A stretch of DNA of 64,000 bases, taken from the NCBI GenBank assembly GCA_900551245.1, contig URVC01000009.1, positions 24,572 to 88,571 of the forward strand, written 5' to 3'. The DNA is from an uncultured bacterium (GTDB taxonomy: Bacteria; Verrucomicrobiota; Lentisphaeria; Victivallales; Victivallaceae). A model generated the notes under the pieces. That model saw only the letters and a program-made list of their open reading frames with translations. It made no database searches and was not told the DNA's origin. Both the position numbers and the translations under genes were made by a program. Shown piece after piece: positions 16,893 to 26,140 of this stretch (positions are counted from its first letter, which is position 1; the number at the start of each line of letters is the position of its first letter).

Positions 16893-17666
16893 CTACAGTA
16901 TGATTTTTGCTCCGTTGACATAGATCGTTCTTCCGGTCGGCCAGTAAAGGACGGTCATCAGTTCCCGGCGGTTCACCGACCGGGCACTGCCGTCGAACAT
17001 CAACGTGTTCATCTTGCCGTTGTGTCGGAGGTCGGCCAGCGTATTGCTGCCGGTGCGGGTGATCTGGGAGCACTGATTGTCCTGATAGAGAGATTCGCCC
17101 AGCTGGAAAATGCGGAAATTCCGGGGAAAACTGCCGGCATTGCGCCAGCCGCGTTCCTGCTGCGGCACTTTGGCCGCCTGAATGCAGAGATATTCCGTCG
17201 TCGAACCTTCCCCCGGCGGCGCGAGCATGATGTTCGAAGTACCGCTGACGGAAGCGTTCTGCTTGAAATCCGCCACATTGACATTGGCCCCGTAGGTGGT
17301 GGTGAAGGAATCCTGGATGAACGGCGCCGCCGGGCAGCGGAATACGCCGCTGTTCAGGCTTCTGAGGGCTCCGGCCGAATTTGCCGGGTCGTATCCGGTC
17401 AGAAATGCGGCAAACCATCTCTGCCCGTCATCATATTTCCAGCTGTGCATGACCAGATCCCGGTTGTCACCCATGTAGAGGGCGAACATCGTACCAATCT
17501 GTTTCATATTGCTCAAGCAGCTGATCGAACGGGCTTTTTCCCTGCTTTTGTTCAAGGCCGGCAGCAAAAGAGCTGCCAGAATCGCGATGATCGCGATTAC
17601 GATCAGCAGTTCAATAAGAGTAAAATTGGATTTTCCTTTTCCATCTCTCTTTGATGTGTCCATCAT
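16893..17666 (-). CDS. Prepilin-like protein with H-X9-DG domain
   Basis: A 257-residue member of the same family as the protein at 13662. The helix is FTLIELLIVIAIIAILAALLLPALN, followed by SREKARSISCLSNMKQIG. The -1 position is Asn (GKSNFTLIE) rather than Gly, so normal prepilin cleavage is doubtful. The H-X9-DG motif is HNGKMNTLMFDG near residue 222. The start ATGATG at 17666 has AGGAG eight bases upstream; an upstream in-frame ATG at 17696 lacks one. It is first in an operon with the esterase gene, which suggests they work together at the surface. Confidence 0.88.
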   Translation of the reverse strand: MMDTSKRDGKGKSNFTLIELLIVIAIIAILAALLLPALNKSREKARSISCLSNMKQIGTMFALYMGDNRDLVMHSWKYDDGQRWFAAFLTGYDPANSAGALRSLNSGVFRCPAAPFIQDSFTTTYGANVNVADFKQNASVSGTSNIMLAPPGEGSTTEYLCIQAAKVPQQERGWRNAGSFPRNFRIFQLGESLYQDNQCSQITRTGSNTLADLRHNGKMNTLMFDGSARSVNRRELMTVLYWPTGRTIYVNGAKIIL

Positions 17667-17934
17667 CGTCTGGTCTCCTGTTTGAACAAAATACAATATT
17701 ATTTTATATTAATTATATTCAAAAATCGGGAAAAGTCAAGAGGCGCGGAAAAAATTTTTGAAAATAAACCATGAGAGAAACAGAGGGTGACACTCAGAGA
17801 AAAGAGGGAATCTTTTTGCGGTATGCCGGTGGAAAAAAGCGCAAAACCATGTTATTTTAAAAGGAGCAATTCTCCGGCGGTGCTCCGCATCCGGATTGCG
17901 GTTCCCCTCCAGATTCAAAAATGAGGTGAATATC

Positions 17935-19041
17935 ATGGCAAAAATGGCGAAGGCGGCGGTGCTGGTCGCTCCCGGCAAGTTTGAAATCAAAGAGTTTCCG
18001 ATTCCGCCGATCGGCGATGATGAAATGCTGGTCAAGGTGGAAGGGTGCGGCGTCTGCGGCACCGACGGCCATGAATACAAACGCGATCCCTTCGGCCTCT
18101 GCCCGGTGGTGCTCGGCCACGAAGGATCCGGTTCGATCGAAGTTCTCGGGAAAAACATCACTCACGATTCCGCCGGTGTCCCGGTGAAGGTCGGCGACAA
18201 GATCGTCACCTGCGTGATTCCCTGCGGTCATTGCAGCGCCTGCCAGAATACGCCGGCCCGCACCAACCTCTGCGAACACTGCGGCGTCTACGGGCTCTTC
18301 CCCGATGACGAGATTCACCTCAACGGCTACTATGCGGAATATCTCAAGATCCGGCCGAATTCGACCTTCTTCAACGTGACCGGTCTGACGCTCGACCAGC
18401 GGATGCTGATCGAACCGGCGGCGGTGGCGGTTCACGCGGTCGAGCGGGCGAAAACCACCGGACTTCTGAACTTCAACACCAAGGTGCTGGTGCAGGGGTG
18501 CGGGCCGATCGGCCTCATGGTGCTCGCGGTGCTGCGGACGATGGGCATTGACTGTATCATCGCGGTCGACGGCAATGACAACCGTCTCGAACTGGCGCGC
18601 GAAATGGGGGCGACCAGGACCTTCAATTTCACCCGCTATCCGGACTTCAACGACATGCTCGCCGAAGTGAAGGAGGCCACCGACGGGCTGGGGGCCGGAT
18701 TCGTCTTCCAGTGCACCGGAGTCCCCGCCGCGGCGGCGAATGCCTGGAAGATGGTCCGCCGCGGCGGCGGCCTCTGCGAAGTCGGCTTCTTCCTGCCGAG
18801 CGGCACCTGTACGATCGATCCGCATTACGACCTCTGCAACAAGGAGGTGACGGCAGTCGGTTCGTGGGTCTATTCGCCGCAGGATTACCCGATCGCCTTT
18901 GCGTTCCTGCGCCGCGCCGCCGGAATCGGATTGCCGATGGAGAAGCTGGTCACCCATCACTTCCCGCTTGAGAAGATCGGCGAAGCGCTGGAAACCAATG
19001 TTCAGATGAAGGGAATCAAGGTCGCGGTTGTGATAGAATAG
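17935..19041 (+). CDS. Zinc-dependent alcohol/polyol dehydrogenase (MDR family)
   Basis: A 368-residue medium-chain dehydrogenase. Catalytic zinc ligands are Cys41 in GCGVCGTDGHE and His62-Glu63 in LGHEGSG. The structural-zinc loop near residues 97-113 has CGHCSACQNTPARTNLC. The Rossmann region has VQGCGPIGLMVLAV near 183-196. It resembles threonine, sorbitol or galactitol dehydrogenases; the substrate cannot be chosen from sequence. The ATG at 17935 has GAGGTG seven bases upstream and begins the homology; the frame is open to 17896. It is apparently monocistronic, divergent from the pilin-like/esterase operon. Confidence 0.9.
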   Translation: MAKMAKAAVLVAPGKFEIKEFPIPPIGDDEMLVKVEGCGVCGTDGHEYKRDPFGLCPVVLGHEGSGSIEVLGKNITHDSAGVPVKVGDKIVTCVIPCGHCSACQNTPARTNLCEHCGVYGLFPDDEIHLNGYYAEYLKIRPNSTFFNVTGLTLDQRMLIEPAAVAVHAVERAKTTGLLNFNTKVLVQGCGPIGLMVLAVLRTMGIDCIIAVDGNDNRLELAREMGATRTFNFTRYPDFNDMLAEVKEATDGLGAGFVFQCTGVPAAAANAWKMVRRGGGLCEVGFFLPSGTCTIDPHYDLCNKEVTAVGSWVYSPQDYPIAFAFLRRAAGIGLPMEKLVTHHFPLEKIGEALETNVQMKGIKVAVVIE

Positions 19042-19123
19042 CCGCGTCTGCACGACGCATTCCGGCTCTTCCGGCAGTGTGCCGGGCACGGGCCGGAATT
19101 TTTTATTCGAAGAGGAGAAAATC

Positions 19124-20293
19124 ATGTTGACGCAATTGCTGGTTCGACTTTTTGTTAAACAGCCGGAAAAGACAGACAATCCCGCAGTGCGGGAACGTTA
19201 CGGCGAACTGGCCGGCACCGTGGGCATTGTCTGCAACGTCGGCCTTTTTGCCGCCAAGCTGACGGTGGGATTGATTTCCGGCAGTATCGCCATCATGGCC
19301 GATGCGGTCAACAACCTCTCCGATGCCGGCTCTTCGATTGTGGCGTTGCTCGGCTTCAAGCTGGCCGCCAAACCGGCGGACGACGAACACCCGTTCGGGC
19401 ACGGTCGCCTGGAATATGTGGCCGGTCTGGTGGTCGCCGTCATCATCATCGCCGTCGGGCTCAACTTCCTCAAGGGATCGGCGGAGCGGATCTTTCACCC
19501 AGTCGATACCGAGGTCTCCTTCTGGGGCATGGTGACGATCGCGCTCGCTGTGCCGGTCAAATTCTGGATGTTTCTCTTCAACCGCGCGCTGGGGCGGAAG
19601 ATCAATTCGACGGTGCTTCAGGCGACCGCCTTCGACAGTTTGAGCGATATTTTGACCACTTCCGTGGTGCTGATCGCGGTGTTCCTCGACAGCATCACCT
19701 CGTTCCCGTCGGATGGAATCGCCGGCGTCATCGTCGCGCTGCTGATCATCGTCGGCGGAATCAAAGTGGTGCGCGACACGATCAACCCGCTGCTCGGGGA
19801 GTGTCCGGACCGCGAACTGGTCGAGGAGCTTGAACGGAAGATGCTGGAGAATCCCGACATCTGCGGCGTCCACGATCTCATCATGCACAACTACGGCCCC
19901 GGGCGCTACTTTGCCACCGCGCACGCCGAAGTGAACTCCGACTGCGATCCGGTGCAGATTCACGATTCGCTGGAGAACACGGAGCGGCAGGTCGCCATGG
20001 CGCTGCCGGTCAGGTTGACGCTCCATTGCGACCCGTTTGACCGCGACGATCCGGAGTTCAAGGCGTGGCGGCTTGCCGCGACCCGGGCGGCGGAAGCGAT
20101 CGACGCCGGATTCCGGATTTACGATTTTCGCATGTTCCGGACGCAGAAATATCTTCGGTTGAAGTTCAATCTGCTGGTGCCGCGCAGCTGTCCGCTGTCG
20201 CACCACGAACTGCAGGAGCGCCTGCTGAAGACGCTCCGGCAGCGCGATCCCAATGTCCTGATCGCCGTGGTAATTGAAAACTCTTTCGTATAA
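19124..20293 (+). CDS. Cation diffusion facilitator (CDF) family metal transporter
   Basis: A 389-residue CDF transporter, exporting divalent metal in exchange for protons across the inner membrane. About six membrane segments are visible (for example VGIVCNVGLFAAKLTVGLI and GLVVAVIIIAVGLNFL). The metal site residues are in MADAVNNLSDAGSS (TM2) and TAFDSLSDILTT (TM5), giving NxxxD and DxxxD; the absence of the TM5 His of typical zinc exporters hints at another metal. A cytoplasmic C-terminal domain follows, with HDLIMHNYGPGRYFATAHAEV, and an extra about 90 residues. The ATG at 19124 follows AGAGGAGAAAA. Confidence 0.92.
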   Translation: MLTQLLVRLFVKQPEKTDNPAVRERYGELAGTVGIVCNVGLFAAKLTVGLISGSIAIMADAVNNLSDAGSSIVALLGFKLAAKPADDEHPFGHGRLEYVAGLVVAVIIIAVGLNFLKGSAERIFHPVDTEVSFWGMVTIALAVPVKFWMFLFNRALGRKINSTVLQATAFDSLSDILTTSVVLIAVFLDSITSFPSDGIAGVIVALLIIVGGIKVVRDTINPLLGECPDRELVEELERKMLENPDICGVHDLIMHNYGPGRYFATAHAEVNSDCDPVQIHDSLENTERQVAMALPVRLTLHCDPFDRDDPEFKAWRLAATRAAEAIDAGFRIYDFRMFRTQKYLRLKFNLLVPRSCPLSHHELQERLLKTLRQRDPNVLIAVVIENSFV

Positions 20294-20302
20294 AGGCGGA
20301 GA

Positions 20303-22585
20303 TCATTCAAATACTGGTTCTGCAACCGGATGCGGTATGCCACCCTGCGGTGCGTAGGTTTGACCCCAGTCGCTGCCCGCCACTTCCGGCTCGAATGCCC
20401 GGGTGCCGAACATCGGACCGCAGGAGGTGTACCGTTCCAGCCGGAGCTGTACTCGGCGGCCGGCAAAGCGTTCCGGAATCCGCCAGGCGAATGGATCCCA
20501 GGCACGTTCGCCCAGACTTTCGCCGTCGAGAAAGAGTTCGCTGAACAAATTGTCCGTCTCCAGGCGCAGAAGCGTCGCATCGGCAGGAATATCCACTTCC
20601 CCCTGCTGGCTCAGTTTGCCAATGTAGTTGCCCAGTCCGGCGCCGTCTCCGGCATAGCGGGCAAGCCCGTCTCCCTGATCGGAGAACTCTCCCGTGAGAA
20701 AGGCGCAGGGCAAATAGAGATAATCTCTGGTCACGGCCGCCATTTCAAAGCGGTGCTCTCCTGCAGGAAGATCGAAAGGAAGGGTTTCCCGGTAAAGTTC
20801 GCGGAAGCCCTGCGGCAGCGAAGTGCAAACCGATTTTGCTTCAATCGGTTTGCCGTCGAGCCGAAGTTCGACTCTGCCGCCGTAGTCGCGCAAAGCCAAG
20901 GTCACGGCAGGAAGGTTTTCCCGGACGACAACCCGGCAGAGACCGTTTTCGAAGTCCAGCCGTTTCAGATTTGGGCGGTCGAGTTCGATCTTCCAGCTGC
21001 CGAACGAGGCGGTGCCGTCAAAGGCGAGGGGGAAGGGAATGGCTTGACCGTTGCGATGCAGCAGAAGGGCGCGTTCCTGCGGGGAACGGGAGAGATTCAC
21101 AACTTCGATGGAGCCGTCGGCATAGTTGCGTAAAAAGATATCCCGGGCACGACTGCCGTCGGATTCGGTCACGTACACCCGGAGCGGCGATCTCTTTTCA
21201 AGATCGTTCAGAAACACTTCAACCGAACGCCAGGTCCTGCCGGAACGTTCTTCGGTGATGCCCTCCTGTTCCAGACGCAGGATGAATGCCGCACTGCCGG
21301 ATTCCTCCGCATTGATCACGCTCCAGCTCCGTTGGCGCTCGACCAGCTGCATCAGCAGATCGTTCAGCAGACGCGGCACGCCGGGATAGCGAATCTGGAT
21401 TTCCGGATGGAACGGTTTCCCGGCGATGTCGGCGGAGAGCGCGGCGTCTTCGCCCAGCAGCTTCAGCGCGCGGAACCACGGCTGCGTGCGGGAGTAGGGG
21501 TTGAAGTAATTGCATTTCTCCACATTGCCGCGCATGTCGAGTTGGGCGACTGCAAGCACATAGTGATCGACGCCGAACATGCCGGCGAGACGCATCGTCT
21601 TTTTCATGCGGGCAAGTGACATGTCGCAGGGGCCGAGGGCGAAAAGTTCCGCAAGTCCGCCGTTGCCAGTGCGGCGGATGCCATGCTCGACGGTGGCGAA
21701 CGTGAGCCACTCCATGTTGTCATTGAACTGGCGGGTGAAGATTTCATCCATGCCGGGCAGGGTGAATTGATCGATGATCTCGAGCGGGCGTCCGCTGGCC
21801 GCGAGAGAGCTGCCGGTGGAGGATTCATCCATGAGATGGCCGGTCAGGAACAGGTTGTGAGCCGTGCACCAGTCGCGGACCGGACGCAGAAACGCGTCAC
21901 GGAAACGGTTGCCGAGCAACTGATAAACGAAGGGGCGCCAGAACGGGTCGCATCCGGTTTTCAGGCAGCATGCAATATCGTTTTGGAGCTGGTTTCCGGT
22001 CAGTGCCGTGTACTCCTCTTCGAGCCCGGGGTAGCAGGCGATCCGGAGCCGTTCTCCCGGAATGGATTCCCCGTGCCAGACATAGAGAAACGATGGTTCA
22101 TCGGTGAAGAATCCCTTGATCAAGCGGCCGAAGAGCGGGGAAAAGTGTTCGGCATATCTCTCATGTGTGGACCGGAGAAATGCGCGCATGGCGTCAAAGT
22201 TGAGCACGTCAGGACGGGCGGGATTGCATCCTTTGCGGAAGGTGAAGCTGCCGTCACTCTCTTCGAGCACCTGAAGATAATGAAGCGCGTAATCGGGATT
22301 TTCCCGCATGATTTTGCCGCCGCACTGGCCGCTGGGCCAGTTGAATTCATCGTAGAGCCACATGGACGTGAAGCCGAGATGTTCCCCCTCCTCGAAGAAA
22401 ATCCGGCAGGTGTCGAACCACTCGGGGCTCAGATACTCCAGTTCACATCCAGACCGGGGATAGATCAGGTACTGGGTTACCCCGACCTCCCGCAGTGCAG
22501 TCAATGTTTCGGAAATCATGTTTCGGTCCGGTTTCCCGGTCACCGCTCCCATCGGAATCAACGGACACTCTCGCTTCAAACTCAT
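20303..22585 (-). CDS. GH106-like glycoside hydrolase (putative alpha-L-rhamnosidase type)
   Basis: A 760-residue protein without a signal peptide. The N-terminal barrel region has GVTQYLIYPRSGCELEYLSP, LYDEFNWPSGQCGGKI (very like the YDE-WPSG block of GH106 and related families), ALHYL, and GFFTDEPSFLYVWHG, with candidate acidic residues. The C-terminal part is beta-rich, with a galactose-binding-like end (LPAGEHRFEMAAV, LFLDGESLGERAWDPFAW). I call it GH106-like from these blocks, not from an alignment. It is convergent with the CDF gene nine bases away. AGGT precedes the ATG. Its promoter at 22619-22646 contains a small inverted repeat. Confidence 0.7.
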   Translation of the reverse strand: MSLKRECPLIPMGAVTGKPDRNMISETLTALREVGVTQYLIYPRSGCELEYLSPEWFDTCRIFFEEGEHLGFTSMWLYDEFNWPSGQCGGKIMRENPDYALHYLQVLEESDGSFTFRKGCNPARPDVLNFDAMRAFLRSTHERYAEHFSPLFGRLIKGFFTDEPSFLYVWHGESIPGERLRIACYPGLEEEYTALTGNQLQNDIACCLKTGCDPFWRPFVYQLLGNRFRDAFLRPVRDWCTAHNLFLTGHLMDESSTGSSLAASGRPLEIIDQFTLPGMDEIFTRQFNDNMEWLTFATVEHGIRRTGNGGLAELFALGPCDMSLARMKKTMRLAGMFGVDHYVLAVAQLDMRGNVEKCNYFNPYSRTQPWFRALKLLGEDAALSADIAGKPFHPEIQIRYPGVPRLLNDLLMQLVERQRSWSVINAEESGSAAFILRLEQEGITEERSGRTWRSVEVFLNDLEKRSPLRVYVTESDGSRARDIFLRNYADGSIEVVNLSRSPQERALLLHRNGQAIPFPLAFDGTASFGSWKIELDRPNLKRLDFENGLCRVVVRENLPAVTLALRDYGGRVELRLDGKPIEAKSVCTSLPQGFRELYRETLPFDLPAGEHRFEMAAVTRDYLYLPCAFLTGEFSDQGDGLARYAGDGAGLGNYIGKLSQQGEVDIPADATLLRLETDNLFSELFLDGESLGERAWDPFAWRIPERFAGRRVQLRLERYTSCGPMFGTRAFEPEVAGSDWGQTYAPQGGIPHPVAEPVFE

Positions 22586-22618
22586 CTCATACCTCCGGCT
22601 GGTTGGTTATGATGGTTG

Positions 22619-22646
22619 AATTTACAATAATATTGTTATTTTTCAA
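22619..22646 (-). promoter_or_regulatory. Promoter with internal inverted repeat, GH106-like gene
   Basis: On the minus strand TTGAAA (22641-22646) and TAAATT (22619-22624) are 16 bases apart. The spacer holds ACAAT-AAT-ATTGT (22624-22636), a 5-bp inverted repeat that could be a repressor site. Confidence 0.45.
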
Positions 22647-22788
22647 GTGCAAAAAGAGAAGTATTGCATATTTTTTACCATAGACGGGGAGGGAAACCGG
22701 TAGAATCGTCGAAAATCACCTCCGAAGCAGAAAACGTTTCGTGCACGAGTGAGAAGGCATTGCCGAAGAGGCCGACCTGAGAGGATCA

Positions 22789-22822
22789 GAAGCAAAAAAA
22801 ACTCCCCGCAGAGTGCGGGGAG
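22789..22822 (-). terminator. Rho-independent terminator of the GH3 gene
   Basis: A perfect 9-bp GC-rich stem (22802-22810 with 22814-22822) closes a 3-base loop. On the minus strand a run of T residues follows the stem. It lies about 100 bases past the GH3 stop. Confidence 0.8.
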
Positions 22823-22924
22823 AGAAATCGAACTGTTTGGTGTGTAACGGGAAGAAGCCTCTCGCCCGCTGTTGAAACAGGGGAGAAGAGGTTCTTCCGC
22901 CCGAAGAGCGTGGCCGCGCCGGAA

Positions 22925-25057
22925 TTATTCCGCCACGACGAATTCGGCCTTTTCGCCGCCGACGGTCAGAATGAAGCGCCCGGGTTCAAACACCTTCTTG
23001 CCGGTCGGATCGATGTAGGCCAGATCGTGCATCCGGTCGAGTTGCAACGTGAGACGACGCTCTTCGCCGGGAGCCAGATCGACCTGCTCGAAGGCGATCA
23101 GACGGCGGAGCGGCTGGGTCAGTTTCGCTTCCGGGTCGGAGAGGTACCAGAAGACGGTCTCCCGGCCGGCGCGTTTCCCCGTGTTGCGGAGCGTCACCTG
23201 CGCCGTGAGATCTTCGACGGAAATTTCCAGGTCGCTGTACTCGTAGCTTGTGTAGCTCAAGCCGTAGCCGAAGGGATACATCGGGCTGTCGTCGAGGTCG
23301 AAGTAGCGGCCGCCCCATTCCGCCTTTTCATCGCGGGCGCGGGGATGGTGGTTGTAGTAAATCGGAATCTGCCCGACACTGCGCGGAAAAGTGATGGCCA
23401 GACGGCCGCTGGGATTGTACGCACCGGTGAGGATGTCGCAACATCCTGCCGCCGCCCCGTGACCGCACTCCCAGATGTGCAGAATTGCATTCGCCAGCGG
23501 TTCGAGTTCGGGGTAGAGGATCGGGCGGCCGCTCGAAACCAGCAGCACCACCGGACGGCCGACCGCGGCGATCTTGCGCAGCAGTTCGAGCTGCTTTCCG
23601 GGCAGGGCGATGTTGGTGTAACTGCGGTTTTCTCCGGTACGGCCGGCACCTTCTCCGATAGCGACGATCACCAGATCCGACTTTTCGGCCGCCGCAATCG
23701 CTTCGGCGAAATGTTCCGTGGAATCACTCGTGTAATCGCAACCCGGAGCATAATGGATTTCGCTCTTCGGGAAGAAGGAGGGCAGAACTTCCTGAAGAGT
23801 GGGTATCGTCTTGGGATCAATGATCGCCGGCCAGGCTCCGGCGGAGGCCTCCCGGTCGGTGGCGACAGGACCGATCAGTGCGATGCTCCGGAGCGTATCC
23901 GGGTTCAGCGGGAGTGTGTTCTTTTCATTCTTCAGAAGCACCATCGAAGCACGTGCGGCGGCCCGGGACAGTTCGAGCGCTTTCGGCTGGAGCGAGACGG
24001 TTCCCGGATCGACCTCTTCATGATATGGGTGTTCAAAGAGGCCTTTTGCAAATTTGATTCGCAGAACCCGGCGGACCGCTTCGTCGACGACTTCAATCTT
24101 CAGACGGCCGGACTCGATGAGTGTCGGAATGTTCCGGTAGGCGGAGCTGTTCATCTCCATATCGTTTCCGGCGGAGAGGGCGGCACGGCACATTTCCGCC
24201 GGGTTGGTGGTGTATCCCTGATGGGCCAGCTGAACTACGCCATCCCAGTCCGAAACCACGAAGCCGCGGAAATGCCAGCGGTCGCGAAGGACTTCGGTCA
24301 GGGTATAGTGATTGGCCACCGCCGGAGTTCCGGTGATGTCATTGAAGGAGCTCATCAACGTCATTGCACCGGCTTCCACCGCCGCCTGGAACGGCGGCAG
24401 ATAGGTTTCGTGGAGCGTCCGGCTGGAGATGTCGGTGTAGGCGTAGTCGTGCCCCGCTTCACTGGCGGCGTAGCCGACGAAATGTTTGAGGCAGGCGGCC
24501 ACGGTTCCAGGCTGAGACGGGTCTTCGCCCTGATAGCCGCGCACTGCCGCCGCGCCGAAGATGCCTGCGGCGAGCGGGTCCTCTCCGTACCCCTCCATGA
24601 CCCGGCCCCAGCGGGGATCGTGCGGAACGTCGAGCATCGGGGAAAAGGTCCAGTCCACCCCTTCGGCGTAGGATTCGCGTGCCGCGACCCGGCAGCCGGC
24701 TTCGACGATGTCGGGATTCCACGAACACGCCTGTGCCAGCGGGATCGGGAAGGCGGTGCGCCAGCCGTGGATCACATCGAATCCCCAGATGATCGGGATT
24801 CCGAGCCGGGTCTCTTCGACGGCGAGGCGCTGAAACGCATTGCGGTTCCGGGTGCCGCCGCAGTAGCTGAGCACCGAACCGATGGTCGGGCGGAAGCTGT
24901 GGCCGCTGCCGAGATTGTTCGGGTTGGTATCGGCACCGATGGTGATCTGCATGAGTTGGTCGACCTTTTCCTCCAGCGTCATGCGCTTGAGCAGGTCATC
25001 GACGCGCTGCTCAATCGGCAGCGCGGGATTGCGGTAGGGGAATTCATATTCCGGCAT
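22925..25057 (-). CDS. Glycoside hydrolase family 3 beta-glycosidase
   Basis: A 710-residue GH3 enzyme, probably a beta-glucosidase or beta-xylosidase type. The (alpha/beta)8 domain has PMLDVPHDPRWGRVMEGYGEDP and KHFVGYAASEAGHDY, and the catalytic nucleophile Asp is in VVSDWDGV near residue 269. The second domain has IGPVATDREASAGAW. A fibronectin III-like domain closes the protein from about 600 (MYPFGYGLSYTSYEYSDL). It has no signal peptide, so it should act in the cytoplasm on imported oligosaccharides. The start at 25057 has GGAG upstream; the frame is open to 25114 without homology. It lies 150 bases downstream of the secreted glycosidase operon. Confidence 0.93.
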   Translation of the reverse strand: MPEYEFPYRNPALPIEQRVDDLLKRMTLEEKVDQLMQITIGADTNPNNLGSGHSFRPTIGSVLSYCGGTRNRNAFQRLAVEETRLGIPIIWGFDVIHGWRTAFPIPLAQACSWNPDIVEAGCRVAARESYAEGVDWTFSPMLDVPHDPRWGRVMEGYGEDPLAAGIFGAAAVRGYQGEDPSQPGTVAACLKHFVGYAASEAGHDYAYTDISSRTLHETYLPPFQAAVEAGAMTLMSSFNDITGTPAVANHYTLTEVLRDRWHFRGFVVSDWDGVVQLAHQGYTTNPAEMCRAALSAGNDMEMNSSAYRNIPTLIESGRLKIEVVDEAVRRVLRIKFAKGLFEHPYHEEVDPGTVSLQPKALELSRAAARASMVLLKNEKNTLPLNPDTLRSIALIGPVATDREASAGAWPAIIDPKTIPTLQEVLPSFFPKSEIHYAPGCDYTSDSTEHFAEAIAAAEKSDLVIVAIGEGAGRTGENRSYTNIALPGKQLELLRKIAAVGRPVVLLVSSGRPILYPELEPLANAILHIWECGHGAAAGCCDILTGAYNPSGRLAITFPRSVGQIPIYYNHHPRARDEKAEWGGRYFDLDDSPMYPFGYGLSYTSYEYSDLEISVEDLTAQVTLRNTGKRAGRETVFWYLSDPEAKLTQPLRRLIAFEQVDLAPGEERRLTLQLDRMHDLAYIDPTGKKVFEPGRFILTVGGEKAEFVVAE

Positions 25058-25114
25058 AATCAGGGATACTCCATTTTCTGCGTTGTTATTTTCTGGGAAA
25101 AAGATCCCGTGCAA

Positions 25115-25142
25115 AATGTACTTCGAAAAGATGTTTTTTCAA
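25115..25142 (-). promoter_or_regulatory. Possible promoter of the GH3 gene
   Basis: On the minus strand TTGAAA (25137-25142) and TACATT (25115-25120) are 16 bases apart. The -10 box is imperfect, and readthrough from the operon upstream is also possible. Confidence 0.35.
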
Positions 25143-25207
25143 GATTTTTCTGCGGAGAAAAGGATCTTTTTGCAAAATTTGCATACGCGAAGCTCCGCCG
25201 GAATGAA

Positions 25208-26140
25208 TCACTCGAGAGAGTACTCCAGATTATCCAGCCAGACGACGGCGTCCCGATCGCCTTGCGGCAGATGAAACTGCAACCGCAGCATCTTTTCCGA
25301 AAGCGCCGGATAACGGTCGACCTCGTCCGGAATCCGGTAGCGGAAGGTGAACTCCTTCCAGTCCGGTTCCACCGGAAAACCGAATTTGCGGACCAGATGA
25401 TTTCTGTAACCGTACTTCGGCCGGAAGAAATCGAGATAGAGAATTCCGGGAACGGTTCCCTGTTCCGTTCTCGCCCAGAATCGCAGGGTCGCCGTTTTCC
25501 CCGGAATCGCCGGAAGATCACGGGAAATTACTGCAACCATGTCTCCTGCTTTTCGTTCCATACGTAAGCTCCGGATACCGCAGAAAAAGCCGGGGGAATC
25601 CGCGATGGCAACCCGGTCGGCGAACTTCCGGTGACGGGGCCAGAGGGCGGTGCCGGTTTCGAACTCTCCCTCCGGCAGAAGATTGGTGTGAAAGTCGGTA
25701 ACCTCTTCAAGCTGAATGTTGCGAATGGTATCACGGCCGCCATCGCCGGCGAGCGGATAGAGCGCGAACGAGGTTCCCGGTGCCGGTTCGGCAACCTGGA
25801 AGTAGAAACTGTACTGCCGGGGGCCGGCGGGCAGTTGAAGATCGTCGGCGTAACCGCGATGCTTCCACTCCGTGCCGATCTTTTCCCGGATCAGAGCGGC
25901 GAAGGGGAGGGCTCCTCGTTCCGCTTCGAAGCTGAGCCGATAACAGGTGTCGGGTTTCAGCGTCTTCGGCCGTAGCCAGAGATAGGGGTGGGCGCCTTTG
26001 CCGGAAAACTCCACGGAACAGGTCCGTTCCTCTATCTTCCGCCAAGGTTTCTGCGGAGCGAGGATAAAATCGACTGCGGCAGCGTTGACTGCAACCGGGA
26101 ACAACAGAAAGAGAAATAAATTTTTTCGCAGATGCATCAT
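25208..26140 (-). CDS. Secreted carbohydrate-binding-like beta-sandwich protein
   Basis: A 310-residue protein with a clear signal peptide (MMHLRKNLFLFLLFPVAVNAAA). Two jelly-roll-like units follow: about 25-150 (YRLSFEAERG, QYSFYFQVAEP) and about 155-310, which opens with NLLPEGEFETGTALW and contains KTATLRFWARTEQG and VVWLDNLEYSLE, a pattern typical of CBM4/9/22-like modules. No catalytic domain is seen. Its ATG overlaps the stop of the glycosidase gene by four bases, so translation is coupled and the two secreted proteins probably act on the same glycan. The exact family is not assigned. Confidence 0.75.
   Translation of the reverse strand: MMHLRKNLFLFLLFPVAVNAAAVDFILAPQKPWRKIEERTCSVEFSGKGAHPYLWLRPKTLKPDTCYRLSFEAERGALPFAALIREKIGTEWKHRGYADDLQLPAGPRQYSFYFQVAEPAPGTSFALYPLAGDGGRDTIRNIQLEEVTDFHTNLLPEGEFETGTALWPRHRKFADRVAIADSPGFFCGIRSLRMERKAGDMVAVISRDLPAIPGKTATLRFWARTEQGTVPGILYLDFFRPKYGYRNHLVRKFGFPVEPDWKEFTFRYRIPDEVDRYPALSEKMLRLQFHLPQGDRDAVVWLDNLEYSLE

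Larger units (their letters stand above)
22586..22924. other. Intergenic region with promoter and terminator
   Basis: This 339-base gap between two minus-strand glycosidase genes contains the promoter of the GH106-like gene on its left (22619-22646) and the terminator of the GH3 gene near its centre (22789-22822). The stretch 22660-22785 shows no gene or clear signal. Confidence 0.5.

Noticed and set aside
22910..25567. 885-codon open frame on the + strand opposite the GH3 gene
   Set aside because: The minus strand encodes all GH3 motifs. The + frame has no domain, no ribosome site and the biased composition of an antisense frame.
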